Shown here piece after piece: positions 16,362-25,748 of a stretch of 43,678 nucleotides of DNA. The notes under the pieces were generated by a model. That model saw nothing but the letters and a program-made list of their open reading frames with translations. It was not told where the DNA came from and searched no databases. The stretch lies in NCBI GenBank assembly GCA_016783125.1, contig JADHXE010000004.1, forward strand, positions 1 to 43,678. Reading direction: 5' to 3'. Both the position numbers and the translations under genes were made by a program. This DNA comes from Anaerolineales bacterium (GTDB lineage: Bacteria; Chloroflexota; Anaerolineae; Anaerolineales; UBA11858). Positions within the stretch are counted from its first letter, which is position 1. Every line of letters starts with the position of its first letter.

Positions 16362-17114
16362 ATGCCGCAAGCTACTTTTCGTTTCTACGCCGAGTTGAAT
16401 GATTTTTTGCCCCGCGAGCGCCAGCGGGCGGATTTTGCGCATGCTTTCGATGGGCACGAGACGGTCAAGCATCTGATCGAAACGCTGAGTGTTCCCCACA
16501 CCGAGGTGGATTTGATCCTGGTCAATGGGGATTCGGTGGGGTTCGATTATCAGGTGCGAGAAGGGGATTGGGTCAGCGTTTATCCCATGTTCGAGAGCAT
16601 GGATATCAAAGCGGTATCACAGGTCAGGCCAGAACCGCTGCGCGAGCCGCGCTTCGTCTTGGATTGCCATCTGGGTAAGTTGACCACATATTTGCGTCTG
16701 CTGGGCTTTGACACGATCTATCGCAACGATTTTGATGATCATGAGCTAGCAGAGATTTCAAGCAGCGATCGGCGTATCCTTTTGACCCGCGACCGCGGCT
16801 TGCTAAAGCGGAGCCAGGTGACCCACGGTTATTGCGTCAGGGCCAAGAATCCCAAACAACAGGTGAAGGAAATCTTAGGGCGTTTTGATCTGACTGGTCT
16901 GGCGAAACCTTTCTCTCGTTGCGCGCGCTGTAATGGATTGTTGAAACCTGTACCCAAGGCCGAGGTTTATGATCGATTAGAGCCAAAAACTAAGCTTTAT
17001 TACGAAGAGTTCCGCATCTGCGAAGCATGTGACCAAATTTATTGGAAGGGATCTCATTTCGAAAGGATGGAAGGGTTTATAAACGGGCTTACATATGTCA
17101 GGTATCATTCATGA
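16362..17114 (+). CDS. Mut7-C RNase-domain protein with N-terminal ubiquitin-like domain
   Basis: FYAELNDFLPRERQ (Mut7-C ubiquitin-like), RFVLDCHLGKLTTYLRLLGFDTIYRND, ILLTRDRGLLKR, zinc-type CxxC pairs CARCNG/CEACDQIYWKGSH. Confidence 0.92.
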   Translation: MPQATFRFYAELNDFLPRERQRADFAHAFDGHETVKHLIETLSVPHTEVDLILVNGDSVGFDYQVREGDWVSVYPMFESMDIKAVSQVRPEPLREPRFVLDCHLGKLTTYLRLLGFDTIYRNDFDDHELAEISSSDRRILLTRDRGLLKRSQVTHGYCVRAKNPKQQVKEILGRFDLTGLAKPFSRCARCNGLLKPVPKAEVYDRLEPKTKLYYEEFRICEACDQIYWKGSHFERMEGFINGLTYVRYHS

Positions 17115-17176
17115 AAATCTTCATAAATAGGGAAATCCTTTGTAAGCTATAATATGCGGATATTTGGAGAATATTC

Positions 17177-17318
17177 AGGGAGTTCCAAGATTTTAATCAT
17201 CCCAACACGTATTGCGTAGTTCGTATTGCGTTGCTTTGCATGCCTGCGGCAAGGGGAGTCTTTACGAAATACGCACTACGAAATACGAATTTTGGGACAA
17301 TCTTTTTTGGAATTCCCT
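17177..17318. repeat. MITE-like GTATTNCG element, copy B (different outer ends)
   Basis: Ends AGGGAGTTCCAA / TTGGAATTCCCT; core acgtattgcgtagttcgtattgcg .. cgaaatacgcactacgaaatacg. Confidence 0.7.
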
Positions 17319-17332
17319 TAGAGGAAATATAA

Positions 17333-19435
17333 ATGCTGAAACCATTCTTCGAGCCGTCATCTGTGGCGGTGATTGGCGCCTCGCGAGACCCGGCCAAGCT
17401 GGGCTACGCTGTGCTGCGCAACCTGGTGGAGGGGGGCTATGTGCAGAAAGGCACGGTCTACCCCATCAACCCGAGAGCCGATGAAATTTTAGGCTTGCCA
17501 GCTTATGGTTCTGTCCTGGATGTGCCAGACCCCATCGATTTGGCGGTTCTCGTGATCCCATATCCGTATGTGCCCGATGCGCTGCGTATCTGCGGCCAGA
17601 AGGGTATTCCCGCGGCGATTGTGATCAGCGCTGGTTTCCGTGAGGCCGGTATGGAAGGCCTGGAGCGCGAACGTGATTTGATGTCCATCGCGAAAGAATT
17701 TGACATCCGCCTGATCGGGCCCAACTGCCTGGGTGTGATCGATACCTTTACGCCGCTCAATGCATCTTTTTCAGCTGGAACCCCACCCAGCGGACCCATG
17801 GCTTTTATGTCCCAGTCGGGCGCTTTGGGTACGGCTATTCTAGACTGGGCGCAGGCCGGACGTTTGGGGTTGGCTAAATTTGTCAGCCTGGGTAATAAAG
17901 CCGATGTCAGCGAGATCGATCTGTTGGATGCCTGGGTTGATGACCCGAACACCAATGTGATCCTGATGTATAGCGAAGGGTTGCCCAACGGGGAAGAGTT
18001 CATCCGGGCGGCACGTGATGTGACTCTCAAGAAGCCCGTGGTGGCAATCAAGTCTGGTGTGACGCAGTCGGGCTCGCGAGCGGTATCTTCTCATACAGGT
18101 TCGCTGGCCGGGTCAGAGCAAGCCTATCAGGCTGCTTTTCGGCAAGCGGGTGTGATTCGCGCCGAGTCTATGGAAGAGCTTTTCGATGTCGCTTTGGCCT
18201 TAGGATACCAACCGCTGCTGCAGAGAGACCGCATTGCGATCATCACCAACGCCGGTGGCCCTGGGATTTTGGCTACCGATGCCTTAGAGCGGGCCGGAAT
18301 GAGCCTGGCGCGCTTCGAGTTGGAAACCAAGCTGGCTTTGGAAGAGTTCCTTCCCGGCGCCGCCAGCGCTGCCAACCCCGTGGATGTTCTCGGTGATGCC
18401 CGGGCTGACCGCTATCAGTTCGCCTTAGATAAGGTTGCCGAGGACCCTAATGTGGATGGCCTGCTGGTGGTGCTGACTCCCCAGGCGATGACGGAAATCG
18501 CACAGACTGCTCGAGACATTGGTGAGTTGGCAAAAGATATCGAGAAACCTGTCCTGACCTGCTTTATGGGTGAGGCCATGATTGCTGAAGGTATCGACAT
18601 TCTCGCCGGATACGGTGTCCCCAATTACCCCTTCCCCGAACGGGCGGCGCGAGCTTTCAAGTCTATGTCTCGCTATCGGCAGATTAAGGAGCGGCCTTTG
18701 TCGGAATACGCCAGCTTCGAAGTGGACAAGGACGCTGCACAAGACTTATTTGATCAAGTGCGCTCCGAGGGCCGTTTGACCATCGGAGATGCTGAAGCCA
18801 GGGCTATCTTAGAGGCCTATGGGCTGAAGACCCCCGACTCTCGCCTGGCAGCCAACCCCGATGAAGCCGTCCAGATCGCGGCTGAGATCGGCTTCCCGGT
18901 GGTGCTCAAGATCGCTTCGCCGGATATCTTACACAAGACCGATGTTGGCGGGGTCAAGGTGGGGTTGCGCAACGCTGAAGAAGTGCGCGACGCCTTCGAG
19001 TTGATGACCTACCGGGCTGAGCGTTACCTGCCTGAAGCTCGCTTATGGGGTTGTCAGGTGCAAGAAATGGCGCCTCCGGGCGGGTTGGAAGTGCTCGTGG
19101 GTATGAACCGCGATCCCCAATTTGGTCCGTTGGTCACCTTTGGGTTGGGCGGTATCTATGTCGAAACCCTCAAGGATGTCACTTTCCGGGTGACCCCCTT
19201 CACCGTGCGCGACGCCGAGAATATGCTGGGCGAAATCCGTGCCCATGCCCTGCTCGACGGGGTGCGCGGCCAGCCCCCTGTCGATAAAGATGCTATCATC
19301 GATACGCTGCTGCGCATTGGTCAGTTGGTGAGTGATTTCCCCGAAATCACCGAGTTGGATATCAATCCCTTGATCGCGTACCCTCGCGGTCAGGGTGCGA
19401 TAGCTATTGATATGCGTTTGGTACTAAGCAAGTAG
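17333..19435 (+). CDS. acetate--CoA ligase (ADP-forming) / acyl-CoA synthetase, fused alpha-beta
   Basis: FFEPSSVAVIGASRDPAKLGYAVLRNL (CoA-binding), SSHTGSLAGSEQAYQAAFRQAGVI, ATP-grasp GFPVVLKIASPDILHKTDVGGVKVGL. Confidence 0.95.
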   Translation: MLKPFFEPSSVAVIGASRDPAKLGYAVLRNLVEGGYVQKGTVYPINPRADEILGLPAYGSVLDVPDPIDLAVLVIPYPYVPDALRICGQKGIPAAIVISAGFREAGMEGLERERDLMSIAKEFDIRLIGPNCLGVIDTFTPLNASFSAGTPPSGPMAFMSQSGALGTAILDWAQAGRLGLAKFVSLGNKADVSEIDLLDAWVDDPNTNVILMYSEGLPNGEEFIRAARDVTLKKPVVAIKSGVTQSGSRAVSSHTGSLAGSEQAYQAAFRQAGVIRAESMEELFDVALALGYQPLLQRDRIAIITNAGGPGILATDALERAGMSLARFELETKLALEEFLPGAASAANPVDVLGDARADRYQFALDKVAEDPNVDGLLVVLTPQAMTEIAQTARDIGELAKDIEKPVLTCFMGEAMIAEGIDILAGYGVPNYPFPERAARAFKSMSRYRQIKERPLSEYASFEVDKDAAQDLFDQVRSEGRLTIGDAEARAILEAYGLKTPDSRLAANPDEAVQIAAEIGFPVVLKIASPDILHKTDVGGVKVGLRNAEEVRDAFELMTYRAERYLPEARLWGCQVQEMAPPGGLEVLVGMNRDPQFGPLVTFGLGGIYVETLKDVTFRVTPFTVRDAENMLGEIRAHALLDGVRGQPPVDKDAIIDTLLRIGQLVSDFPEITELDINPLIAYPRGQGAIAIDMRLVLSK

Positions 19436-19502
19436 GCATGTGTGCAAGTTTGCAAAGTGGATAACCTGTTTTGATACTTGTATACTCCAATAGGAGAACC
19501 CT

Positions 19503-20570
19503 ATGAAATCTTTATATATTACTTCCGTTGATCGTTATTCTGGCAAGACCGCGCTGTGCCTGGCATTTGGTAAGCGCCTGATTGAAAATGGTTATAAAGT
19601 CGGCTACTTGAAGCCGCTCAGTTTGCAGCCCTGGCGTGTGGCTGGGGAGATTGCTGATGAAGATGCAGCATTTGTCAAACAAGCCCTGGGATTGGCTGTA
19701 GCCCCGGCGGATTTATCTCCTGTTGTGGTGACCTCTGAACTTTTACGGGATCATCTGACGGGGGCCGGTGCTGGTGACCTGATGCCCAGAGTGTGTGCTG
19801 CCGCCGAGACAGCCGGCGCCGACCAGGATATCTTGCTGCTTGAAGGCGGCGGCAGCCTGCGAGAAGGCTATGTGATGGGCTTGCCGACCCCCCAGGTAGC
19901 CGCCGAATTGGGCAGCCAGGTGCTGGTGGTGGTCAAATGCCGCGATGATGTGCTGCTGATGGACGATGTCCTGGCAGCGCGTTTCCGCTTGAGTGATTCG
20001 ATGTGCGGCGTGATCATCAACCGCGTCCCCGCTGATGCCATGGAGTTCGTCGAAGAAGTTGCCCGTCCCTATTTCGAGAAGCAAGGCATCGCCATCTTTG
20101 GCGTGCTGCCAGAAGTGCGCGGCCTGGCTGCATTGACCGTTGAAGAACTGCTCGAAGTACTGGATGCTCAGGTGCTCACCGAGACCAAAACCACCGAAGC
20201 GCTGATTGAGAACCTGACAATCGGGGCGATGACCGCTGAAGCTGCCCTAAGCCGCATGCGCAAACAGCGCAATAAAGCCGTCATCACCGGCGGCGACCGC
20301 ACCGATATCCAGTTGGCCGCGCTAGAGACTTCCACAACTTGTTTGGTGCTGACCGGCAACCTTCAGCCCAGCCCGCTAATCATCAAGCAGGCTGACCAGA
20401 TGGGCGTGCCTGTGCTAATGGTGCCGGAGAACACCATGGAGGCCATCGAGTCCATCGACCGCATCTTCGGTAAGACCCGTCTCGGGCAGACAGCCAAGCT
20501 AGAACAGTTCCAGGCCTTGTTGACAGAGCATGTCGATTTGAGGCGCTTATATGAGTGTTTGGGATTGTGA
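19503..20570 (+). CDS. phosphotransacetylase-family protein (BioD-like P-loop + DRTGG domain)
   Basis: MKSLYITSVDRYSGKTALCLAFGKRL..VGYLKPL; DRTGG-like ALSRMRKQRNKAVITGGDRTDIQLAALE; follows the ADP-forming synthetase. Confidence 0.85.
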   Translation: MKSLYITSVDRYSGKTALCLAFGKRLIENGYKVGYLKPLSLQPWRVAGEIADEDAAFVKQALGLAVAPADLSPVVVTSELLRDHLTGAGAGDLMPRVCAAAETAGADQDILLLEGGGSLREGYVMGLPTPQVAAELGSQVLVVVKCRDDVLLMDDVLAARFRLSDSMCGVIINRVPADAMEFVEEVARPYFEKQGIAIFGVLPEVRGLAALTVEELLEVLDAQVLTETKTTEALIENLTIGAMTAEAALSRMRKQRNKAVITGGDRTDIQLAALETSTTCLVLTGNLQPSPLIIKQADQMGVPVLMVPENTMEAIESIDRIFGKTRLGQTAKLEQFQALLTEHVDLRRLYECLGL

Positions 20571-20589
20571 AAGTTAAATATTGAAACCA

Positions 20590-20718
20590 TGGGTGCGTTT
20601 CATTTCGGTTGAATGCCTCGCTGCGTATTTCGTACAGCGTATTGTGTATTTGGGAAGCATTACGGAATACGCAATACGGAATACGGACACCTTTCTCAAC
20701 TCATTTGAAACACACCCA
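20590..20718. repeat. MITE-like GTATTNCG element, copy C
   Basis: TIRs tgggtgcgtttcatttcggttga / tcaactcatttgaaacacaccca; core gcgtatttcgtacagcgtattg .. cggaatacgcaatacggaatacg. Confidence 0.8.
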
Positions 20719-20746
20719 ACTGATATGTTCTAAAGGAGGAACAGTC

Positions 20747-21304
20747 ATGGCAAAGAGAGCTAAACCTGAAAAGCAGGCTCAGCCCCCCGAGGTGCTGGCC
20801 AATCCAACACCAGAACCAAAATATGTGCGTGGTTTTGGGATTGTACTTCTTTCGATTTATCTCGTCGCCTTCACGCTGCTGCTGTTATATTGTCTGCTGC
20901 GTATCTGGCCTTCGGAAGGCGCAGTCGAACTGGCAGACGAAGTACGCTTGATCTTGATCGTGCTGCTGTCTGGAGCGCTGGGTAGCATGGTGCACGCCTT
21001 ACGGTCCTTCTTCTGGTATGTCGGCAACCGCATGTTAGTCAGAAGCTGGATAATGAAATATATCCTGCTGCCCTTCAGCGGATCGACTCTGGGATTGATG
21101 TTTTACTTAGTTTTGAGGGCAGGCCTCTTCTCCCCAGAAGCTTCAGTGAATGCAACCAGCGCCTTCGGCTTTGCTGGTGTAGCTGGACTGGTGGGTATGT
21201 TCTCCGAACAAGCCGTCGAAAAACTCAAGGAAGTGGCCTCGACACTCTTTGAACCCGCCAAAATAGGCGAAGACCATGCCGCTCCTGAAGGTGAAACGGA
21301 ATGA
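20747..21304 (+). CDS. membrane protein, hypothetical
   Basis: AAAGGAGG RBS before ATG; several hydrophobic helices. Confidence 0.7.
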   Translation: MAKRAKPEKQAQPPEVLANPTPEPKYVRGFGIVLLSIYLVAFTLLLLYCLLRIWPSEGAVELADEVRLILIVLLSGALGSMVHALRSFFWYVGNRMLVRSWIMKYILLPFSGSTLGLMFYLVLRAGLFSPEASVNATSAFGFAGVAGLVGMFSEQAVEKLKEVASTLFEPAKIGEDHAAPEGETE

Positions 21305-21307
21305 ATT

Positions 21308-21844
21308 ATGACTGATAAAATCAAAACCCTCTTCGCCATTCTCATTTTCTTTTTGTCCCTGACTATGCCTATGACGGGGCTTATCTACGGCATGGGACGC
21401 TGGGATGCGCTCACCATTCTGCTGGTGATGGGGGGCATCTTCGTGGTGCTTTTCGCTGGCGGCACTTTGATCTTGCTGACAGTGGAGAATTTCACCTGGA
21501 TGACGGCCAGCCTGCCCTTCCTCTTCAGTGGGTTATATACTGTCCTGCCGGATGTGCCTGGCTCCATCGATGATGCCGCGGTCACATCTGCGGGGGCGTT
21601 GATAACCTATTTCTTTGCCCTGCGCAGAAACGCGTCTACCCCTAAGTGGATTATCATCCCGCTGTTGCTTGCAGCAGTTTATACCCTGTTGGGCGGCACT
21701 ATTCCGGGGCCCATCGATGAAGTCGCCGTTGATGTGATCGCGCTTCTCGTCGCCGGGTATGGCGTTCGCGCCGCGGATCAGAAGGCTGAACTCGAAGAGA
21801 TTACGGCAGATTCAGATCACACCCCGCCCTTCGACGAAGAGTGA
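21308..21844 (+). CDS. membrane protein, hypothetical
   Basis: Directly follows the preceding gene; five or so hydrophobic segments. Confidence 0.65.
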   Translation: MTDKIKTLFAILIFFLSLTMPMTGLIYGMGRWDALTILLVMGGIFVVLFAGGTLILLTVENFTWMTASLPFLFSGLYTVLPDVPGSIDDAAVTSAGALITYFFALRRNASTPKWIIIPLLLAAVYTLLGGTIPGPIDEVAVDVIALLVAGYGVRAADQKAELEEITADSDHTPPFDEE

Positions 21845-21919
21845 CCCTTTTACTTCGCCCTTCACTGTGTTCAGAACTTTGCTCAAGGTAGCTCACTGAA
21901 TACTGATGACTGAATACCG

Positions 21920-23086
21920 ATGACTGGAAATATCGCCAGCGTCTCCTGGGGTGACTATCTCGTCTTTGGCGAGGGGGATGGACGCCTGCACACTCCGGAA
22001 GCGCTTGCTCGTCGCATGGAACACTGGCGCGAGGAATTGGGGGCGACTTCACTGCATTGGCGTGTGCCCCACACCATGACTCCCGGCCGTTTTCACAAAG
22101 CCCCAGACTACCCCGAAACCATCGAAAGCCGCTCAGACATCGATTGGGATTTCCTGCATATTGTCCCTGAATGTGCTCACCAACAAGGGCTAAAGGCATA
22201 TCTCTACGTTTCGATCTTTGATGAGGGCTTCCCGTTAGCTCCGCCGGAAGTGCGTGCGATCAGTTATCACAACGCCATGCACGGCCAGCACATCACCTGG
22301 CAGAGCGACTTCAGCCGTAGACATCCCAACTATGCCCTGGTTGACCGTTCAGGAGAGATCCGTCAGTGGGGGGTGCTGTGCCTGGCTTATCCTCAGGTGC
22401 GGGAGCATTTCCGCAGGCGCTTCCGCGTTTGGCTGGAGGGATGCGAGTGGGATGGCCTGTTCGTGTGCACCCGTTCCCAATCTCGTCCGGCGGATTTTGC
22501 CGACCAGTTTGGGTTCAACGAGCCGATTCGCCAAGAATATCAAGAACGCTACGGGCGCGATATCTGCGCTGAGGATTTTGATCTCCAACTTTGGCGTGAT
22601 TTGAGAGGGGAGTATCTCACGCTATTTCTATCCGAGCTGCGGGAGATGACAGCGGCATTGGGAATGCGGTTAGCCCTTGGCGTGCCGCGCGGAGATGTGC
22701 TCGGCCCGCCGCTGAGCAATCTCACTCTGGGGTGGCGCGAGTGGGTGGGCAGGGGACTGCTCGATGAGCTGGTCATCAATCAGAATTCTTCTGTATGTCC
22801 CTCTATGTGGCACGATCTGTGGCCTATGCATAGGGGGTATGGGTATCTGCAAAATTATCTGGATTGGCACAATCTACCCTCCTTGAGTGAACAGATCAGC
22901 GAGACCTACGCGCCAGTGTTTGGCCACGCTGGAATTTCACAGTTATTCGTTGCCCGGCAATGGGATGAACGCTCACACGCGGAGGAACAGGCATCGCGGG
23001 CGCATCCGGTGGTGAGTGGCCTGGTTTATAATACCTTCAGGTTTGACAATCCGGAAGCCATCCAGCGTGGGGATTGGGTGGCATAA
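21920..23086 (+). CDS. glycoside hydrolase-like (family 10-type TIM barrel) protein, uncharacterised
   Basis: WDFLHIVPECAHQQGLKAYLYVSIFDEGFPL, CLAYPQVREHFRRRFRVWLEGCEWDGLFV. Confidence 0.55.
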   Translation: MTGNIASVSWGDYLVFGEGDGRLHTPEALARRMEHWREELGATSLHWRVPHTMTPGRFHKAPDYPETIESRSDIDWDFLHIVPECAHQQGLKAYLYVSIFDEGFPLAPPEVRAISYHNAMHGQHITWQSDFSRRHPNYALVDRSGEIRQWGVLCLAYPQVREHFRRRFRVWLEGCEWDGLFVCTRSQSRPADFADQFGFNEPIRQEYQERYGRDICAEDFDLQLWRDLRGEYLTLFLSELREMTAALGMRLALGVPRGDVLGPPLSNLTLGWREWVGRGLLDELVINQNSSVCPSMWHDLWPMHRGYGYLQNYLDWHNLPSLSEQISETYAPVFGHAGISQLFVARQWDERSHAEEQASRAHPVVSGLVYNTFRFDNPEAIQRGDWVA

Positions 23087-23124
23087 AAATATGAGCGTAA
23101 TTGCTCAACCATAGAACAGGTTAT

Positions 23125-23184
23125 CCCAAAAAAGGGTGTGCGCAGGCGCAAAGCGGCAGCCCCCTGCGCACCCCCTTTTTTGGG
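23125..23184. repeat. GGGTGTGCGCAGG palindrome family, copy 2
   Basis: CCCAAAAAAGGGTGTGCGCAGG (23125-23146) versus CCTGCGCACCCCCTTTTTTGGG (23163-23184), one mismatch. Confidence 0.8.
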
Positions 23185-23217
23185 GAGATTAGTAGTTACA
23201 TTTTATTAGGAGAAAGA

Positions 23218-25713
23218 ATGGCTCGTAGAAGAAGAAAGAAAAAAAGTGCTTCCAAAGAAGTGGTAACCCAAACGCAAGCCCACTTCGATGCTTTGCTGAA
23301 TAATGCTTATGATTTTTTGGAAAGAAATCAAGCAGGAAAAGCCCTGACCACATTGGAGCGGGTTGCCCCTCAATACCATCTTAAAGGGGAGTATTTGTAT
23401 GTGCGCGGGTGGGCAAATTTATTGCAAAGCAACTATTATTCCGCCATCGATGATTTGGAAGATGCAGCTAAGCGGATGAAGGATTTTCCTCCCGTTCATC
23501 TGTACCTGGCCAGCGCGTATGCTTCGGTTGGTTATCATCGCCATGCCCTGACAAACGCCGAATTATTCATCAAGAGAGATCAGGAAGATGAAGTGGGCCA
23601 AAAAATAGCTCGAGAGATCGTCAACATGGCGCGGGCCAATATCTCTGCTGCTGCCGCGGATATTGGTGTGCCTGTAGAAGCACTCATGCAGGTTGGTTTG
23701 GCTCATGAGCGTGCCCAGTTATATTCCCAGAAGCGTGATTTCCAAGCAGTCTTGCGAGAAACAAAAAAGGCACTGAAACGCGTTCCACAATGGGTGCCGC
23801 CTCACAATAACCAATCTATGGCGTTATTCTATTTGGGGCGTATCGAAGAGGCCATCGCCGTAGCAGAACATGTGGTTCAATCCCTGGATGCTGAGAATGC
23901 TTTCGCTTTGAGCAGCCTGGTAATCTTCTGTGCAAGTATCTGGCAGCGTGAAAAGGCTGAAATGTATGCCAGGCGGTTGAGCCGGGTGGTGCTGGCCTCC
24001 CCGCAAGGAGGCGATCATTTGCTCAGGGCAATTGAGGCATTGGGCCTCTGGGAGGATGACCAGACTCTTTGGAAATTGGCTGGATTTGCGCAAAAGGAAC
24101 CGCTTGTTGGATTGGATGCAGAGAATTGGTATATCTTTGGGGCTGCCGCGGCAAATACCGGCCATCTCAAGGAAGCCCGGAAATTGTTCCAACGTGCTTT
24201 GGATGAGCACTATTATCAAAAGGAATACGCTGTAGAAGGCGTTGAGGCTGTCAATCTGGCTGAACGAAAGAAAGAATCTGCCGTTGGCCCCAGTCTTTCC
24301 GGGCGGTTTCCTTATTTCCACTTTACGCATTTTTGGTCGATTACTTTAGCTGGTGATTTTTTCGAGACTGTTGACGAGAAGAAGAAAGAAGGACAGTTCG
24401 AGAATTACATGAGCGGCTATGTGAAGCGATATCCTTTTCTGTCTTTAGCCTTTCAGGTTATGCTCTGGAATGAGAAAGAAGAAATTTTTCATGATCTTGC
24501 TCTCGATGCTTTGGCGGCGTTCGATCATCCCGGAGCCTATGATGAAATTAGAAGATTCGCCGCCAGTCAGGTTGGCAGTGATGAACGACGCATGAGCGCC
24601 ATCCAGACATTATCTCAGGCTGGGCAGTACGATTCTGAGCAAGTTGTTCGGTTCTGGGTTGTAGATCGCCAGGAGTGGACCGAGGTTCAGCTTTTCGAGC
24701 AAGTTATGGAAGAAGAAACCGAGGCTCCCGAATGCAGCGACGCAGCCTGGGAATTGATAGAAGAAAGCCGTCAGGAGATGCGTAAGGAAGGCGAAGGAGA
24801 TATCGAACTGGCGATTGGATACCTGCAGAAGGCAGTCGAGATCGACCCGAATTGTGCTATCGCGCTGCATAACCTCGGCGCCTATTATCTTCAGAGTGGT
24901 AGAGGCGAGGAGGGAGAAAAGTTGCTTCACCGCGCCGTGGAAGCGGCTCCTGATTATTTGTTCGGGTATATCAGCCTGGCAAATGTGGCAGTGTCCCAAG
25001 GGAAGCATGAAGAGGTAGGGGAGTATTTAAGTCGTATATGGAGTGCGCCGAAAATTTCAGGGGATATTATGGTCAATGCCCTTGCAGTTCAGACTCGTGT
25101 GTTGCTATCGAAAGATGAGTTCGACGCTGCTCGAAAGACAATTGACCGCATAAAAGAATTCGCGCCTGAGCATTCTGTCTTGGAAGAATTAGAGGGCAAA
25201 TTAAAATGGGATGAGATTGACAAATTATGGAAGGAACGTTTGCTGAGGGATGTGCACCGTTATCGACTCCGATTGCTAAAAAAGCCTATTGATGCTAATG
25301 AGAACCTGGCCGAATGCCTGAATAGAGTGAGCAAAGAGCGATTGACTAGAACTTTGAAAGCCTGGGGTTTGTCCACTAAAGGCCGCAAGGCTGATGTGAT
25401 TGCCAGACTGGTGGAAACGATGTGTAACCCAGATTGGTTGGGTGAGATCGTAACAGAAGATCTGAATCAAGAGGAGCGAGATGCCCTGGCCTGGGTGCTG
25501 GCTGGGGAAGGGATGCGGCCGTGGGGGGAATTTACAGCGCGGTTTGGTGATGATTTCGACGAATCTCCTTACTGGCAGTGGCATGAGCCAGAGACGGTTC
25601 CAGGTTGTTTGCAGATGTATGGCTTTTTAGCTGTGGGAACCCTGGACAAAGAACAAGTGACTGTGATCCCAAATGAGCTTCGTCCCCTGCTAAAGGAGGT
25701 TGTTCAACCCTGA
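23218..25713 (+). CDS. TPR-repeat protein with C-terminal SAP-like domain
   Basis: Repeated TPR motifs (AIALHNLGAYYLQSGRGEEGEKLLHRAVEAAPDY); SKERLTRTLKAWGLSTKGRKADVIARLVE is SAP-like. RBS AGGAGAAAG before ATG 23218. Confidence 0.8.
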   Translation: MARRRRKKKSASKEVVTQTQAHFDALLNNAYDFLERNQAGKALTTLERVAPQYHLKGEYLYVRGWANLLQSNYYSAIDDLEDAAKRMKDFPPVHLYLASAYASVGYHRHALTNAELFIKRDQEDEVGQKIAREIVNMARANISAAAADIGVPVEALMQVGLAHERAQLYSQKRDFQAVLRETKKALKRVPQWVPPHNNQSMALFYLGRIEEAIAVAEHVVQSLDAENAFALSSLVIFCASIWQREKAEMYARRLSRVVLASPQGGDHLLRAIEALGLWEDDQTLWKLAGFAQKEPLVGLDAENWYIFGAAAANTGHLKEARKLFQRALDEHYYQKEYAVEGVEAVNLAERKKESAVGPSLSGRFPYFHFTHFWSITLAGDFFETVDEKKKEGQFENYMSGYVKRYPFLSLAFQVMLWNEKEEIFHDLALDALAAFDHPGAYDEIRRFAASQVGSDERRMSAIQTLSQAGQYDSEQVVRFWVVDRQEWTEVQLFEQVMEEETEAPECSDAAWELIEESRQEMRKEGEGDIELAIGYLQKAVEIDPNCAIALHNLGAYYLQSGRGEEGEKLLHRAVEAAPDYLFGYISLANVAVSQGKHEEVGEYLSRIWSAPKISGDIMVNALAVQTRVLLSKDEFDAARKTIDRIKEFAPEHSVLEELEGKLKWDEIDKLWKERLLRDVHRYRLRLLKKPIDANENLAECLNRVSKERLTRTLKAWGLSTKGRKADVIARLVETMCNPDWLGEIVTEDLNQEERDALAWVLAGEGMRPWGEFTARFGDDFDESPYWQWHEPETVPGCLQMYGFLAVGTLDKEQVTVIPNELRPLLKEVVQP

Positions 25714-25748
25714 TTCGGTTATAAGAATCGAGGTGAATTATTCTTACT

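Noticed and set aside
23101-23217. Upstream start of the TPR ORF
   Set aside because: N-terminal extension is the same palindrome repeat; ATG 23218 has an RBS.
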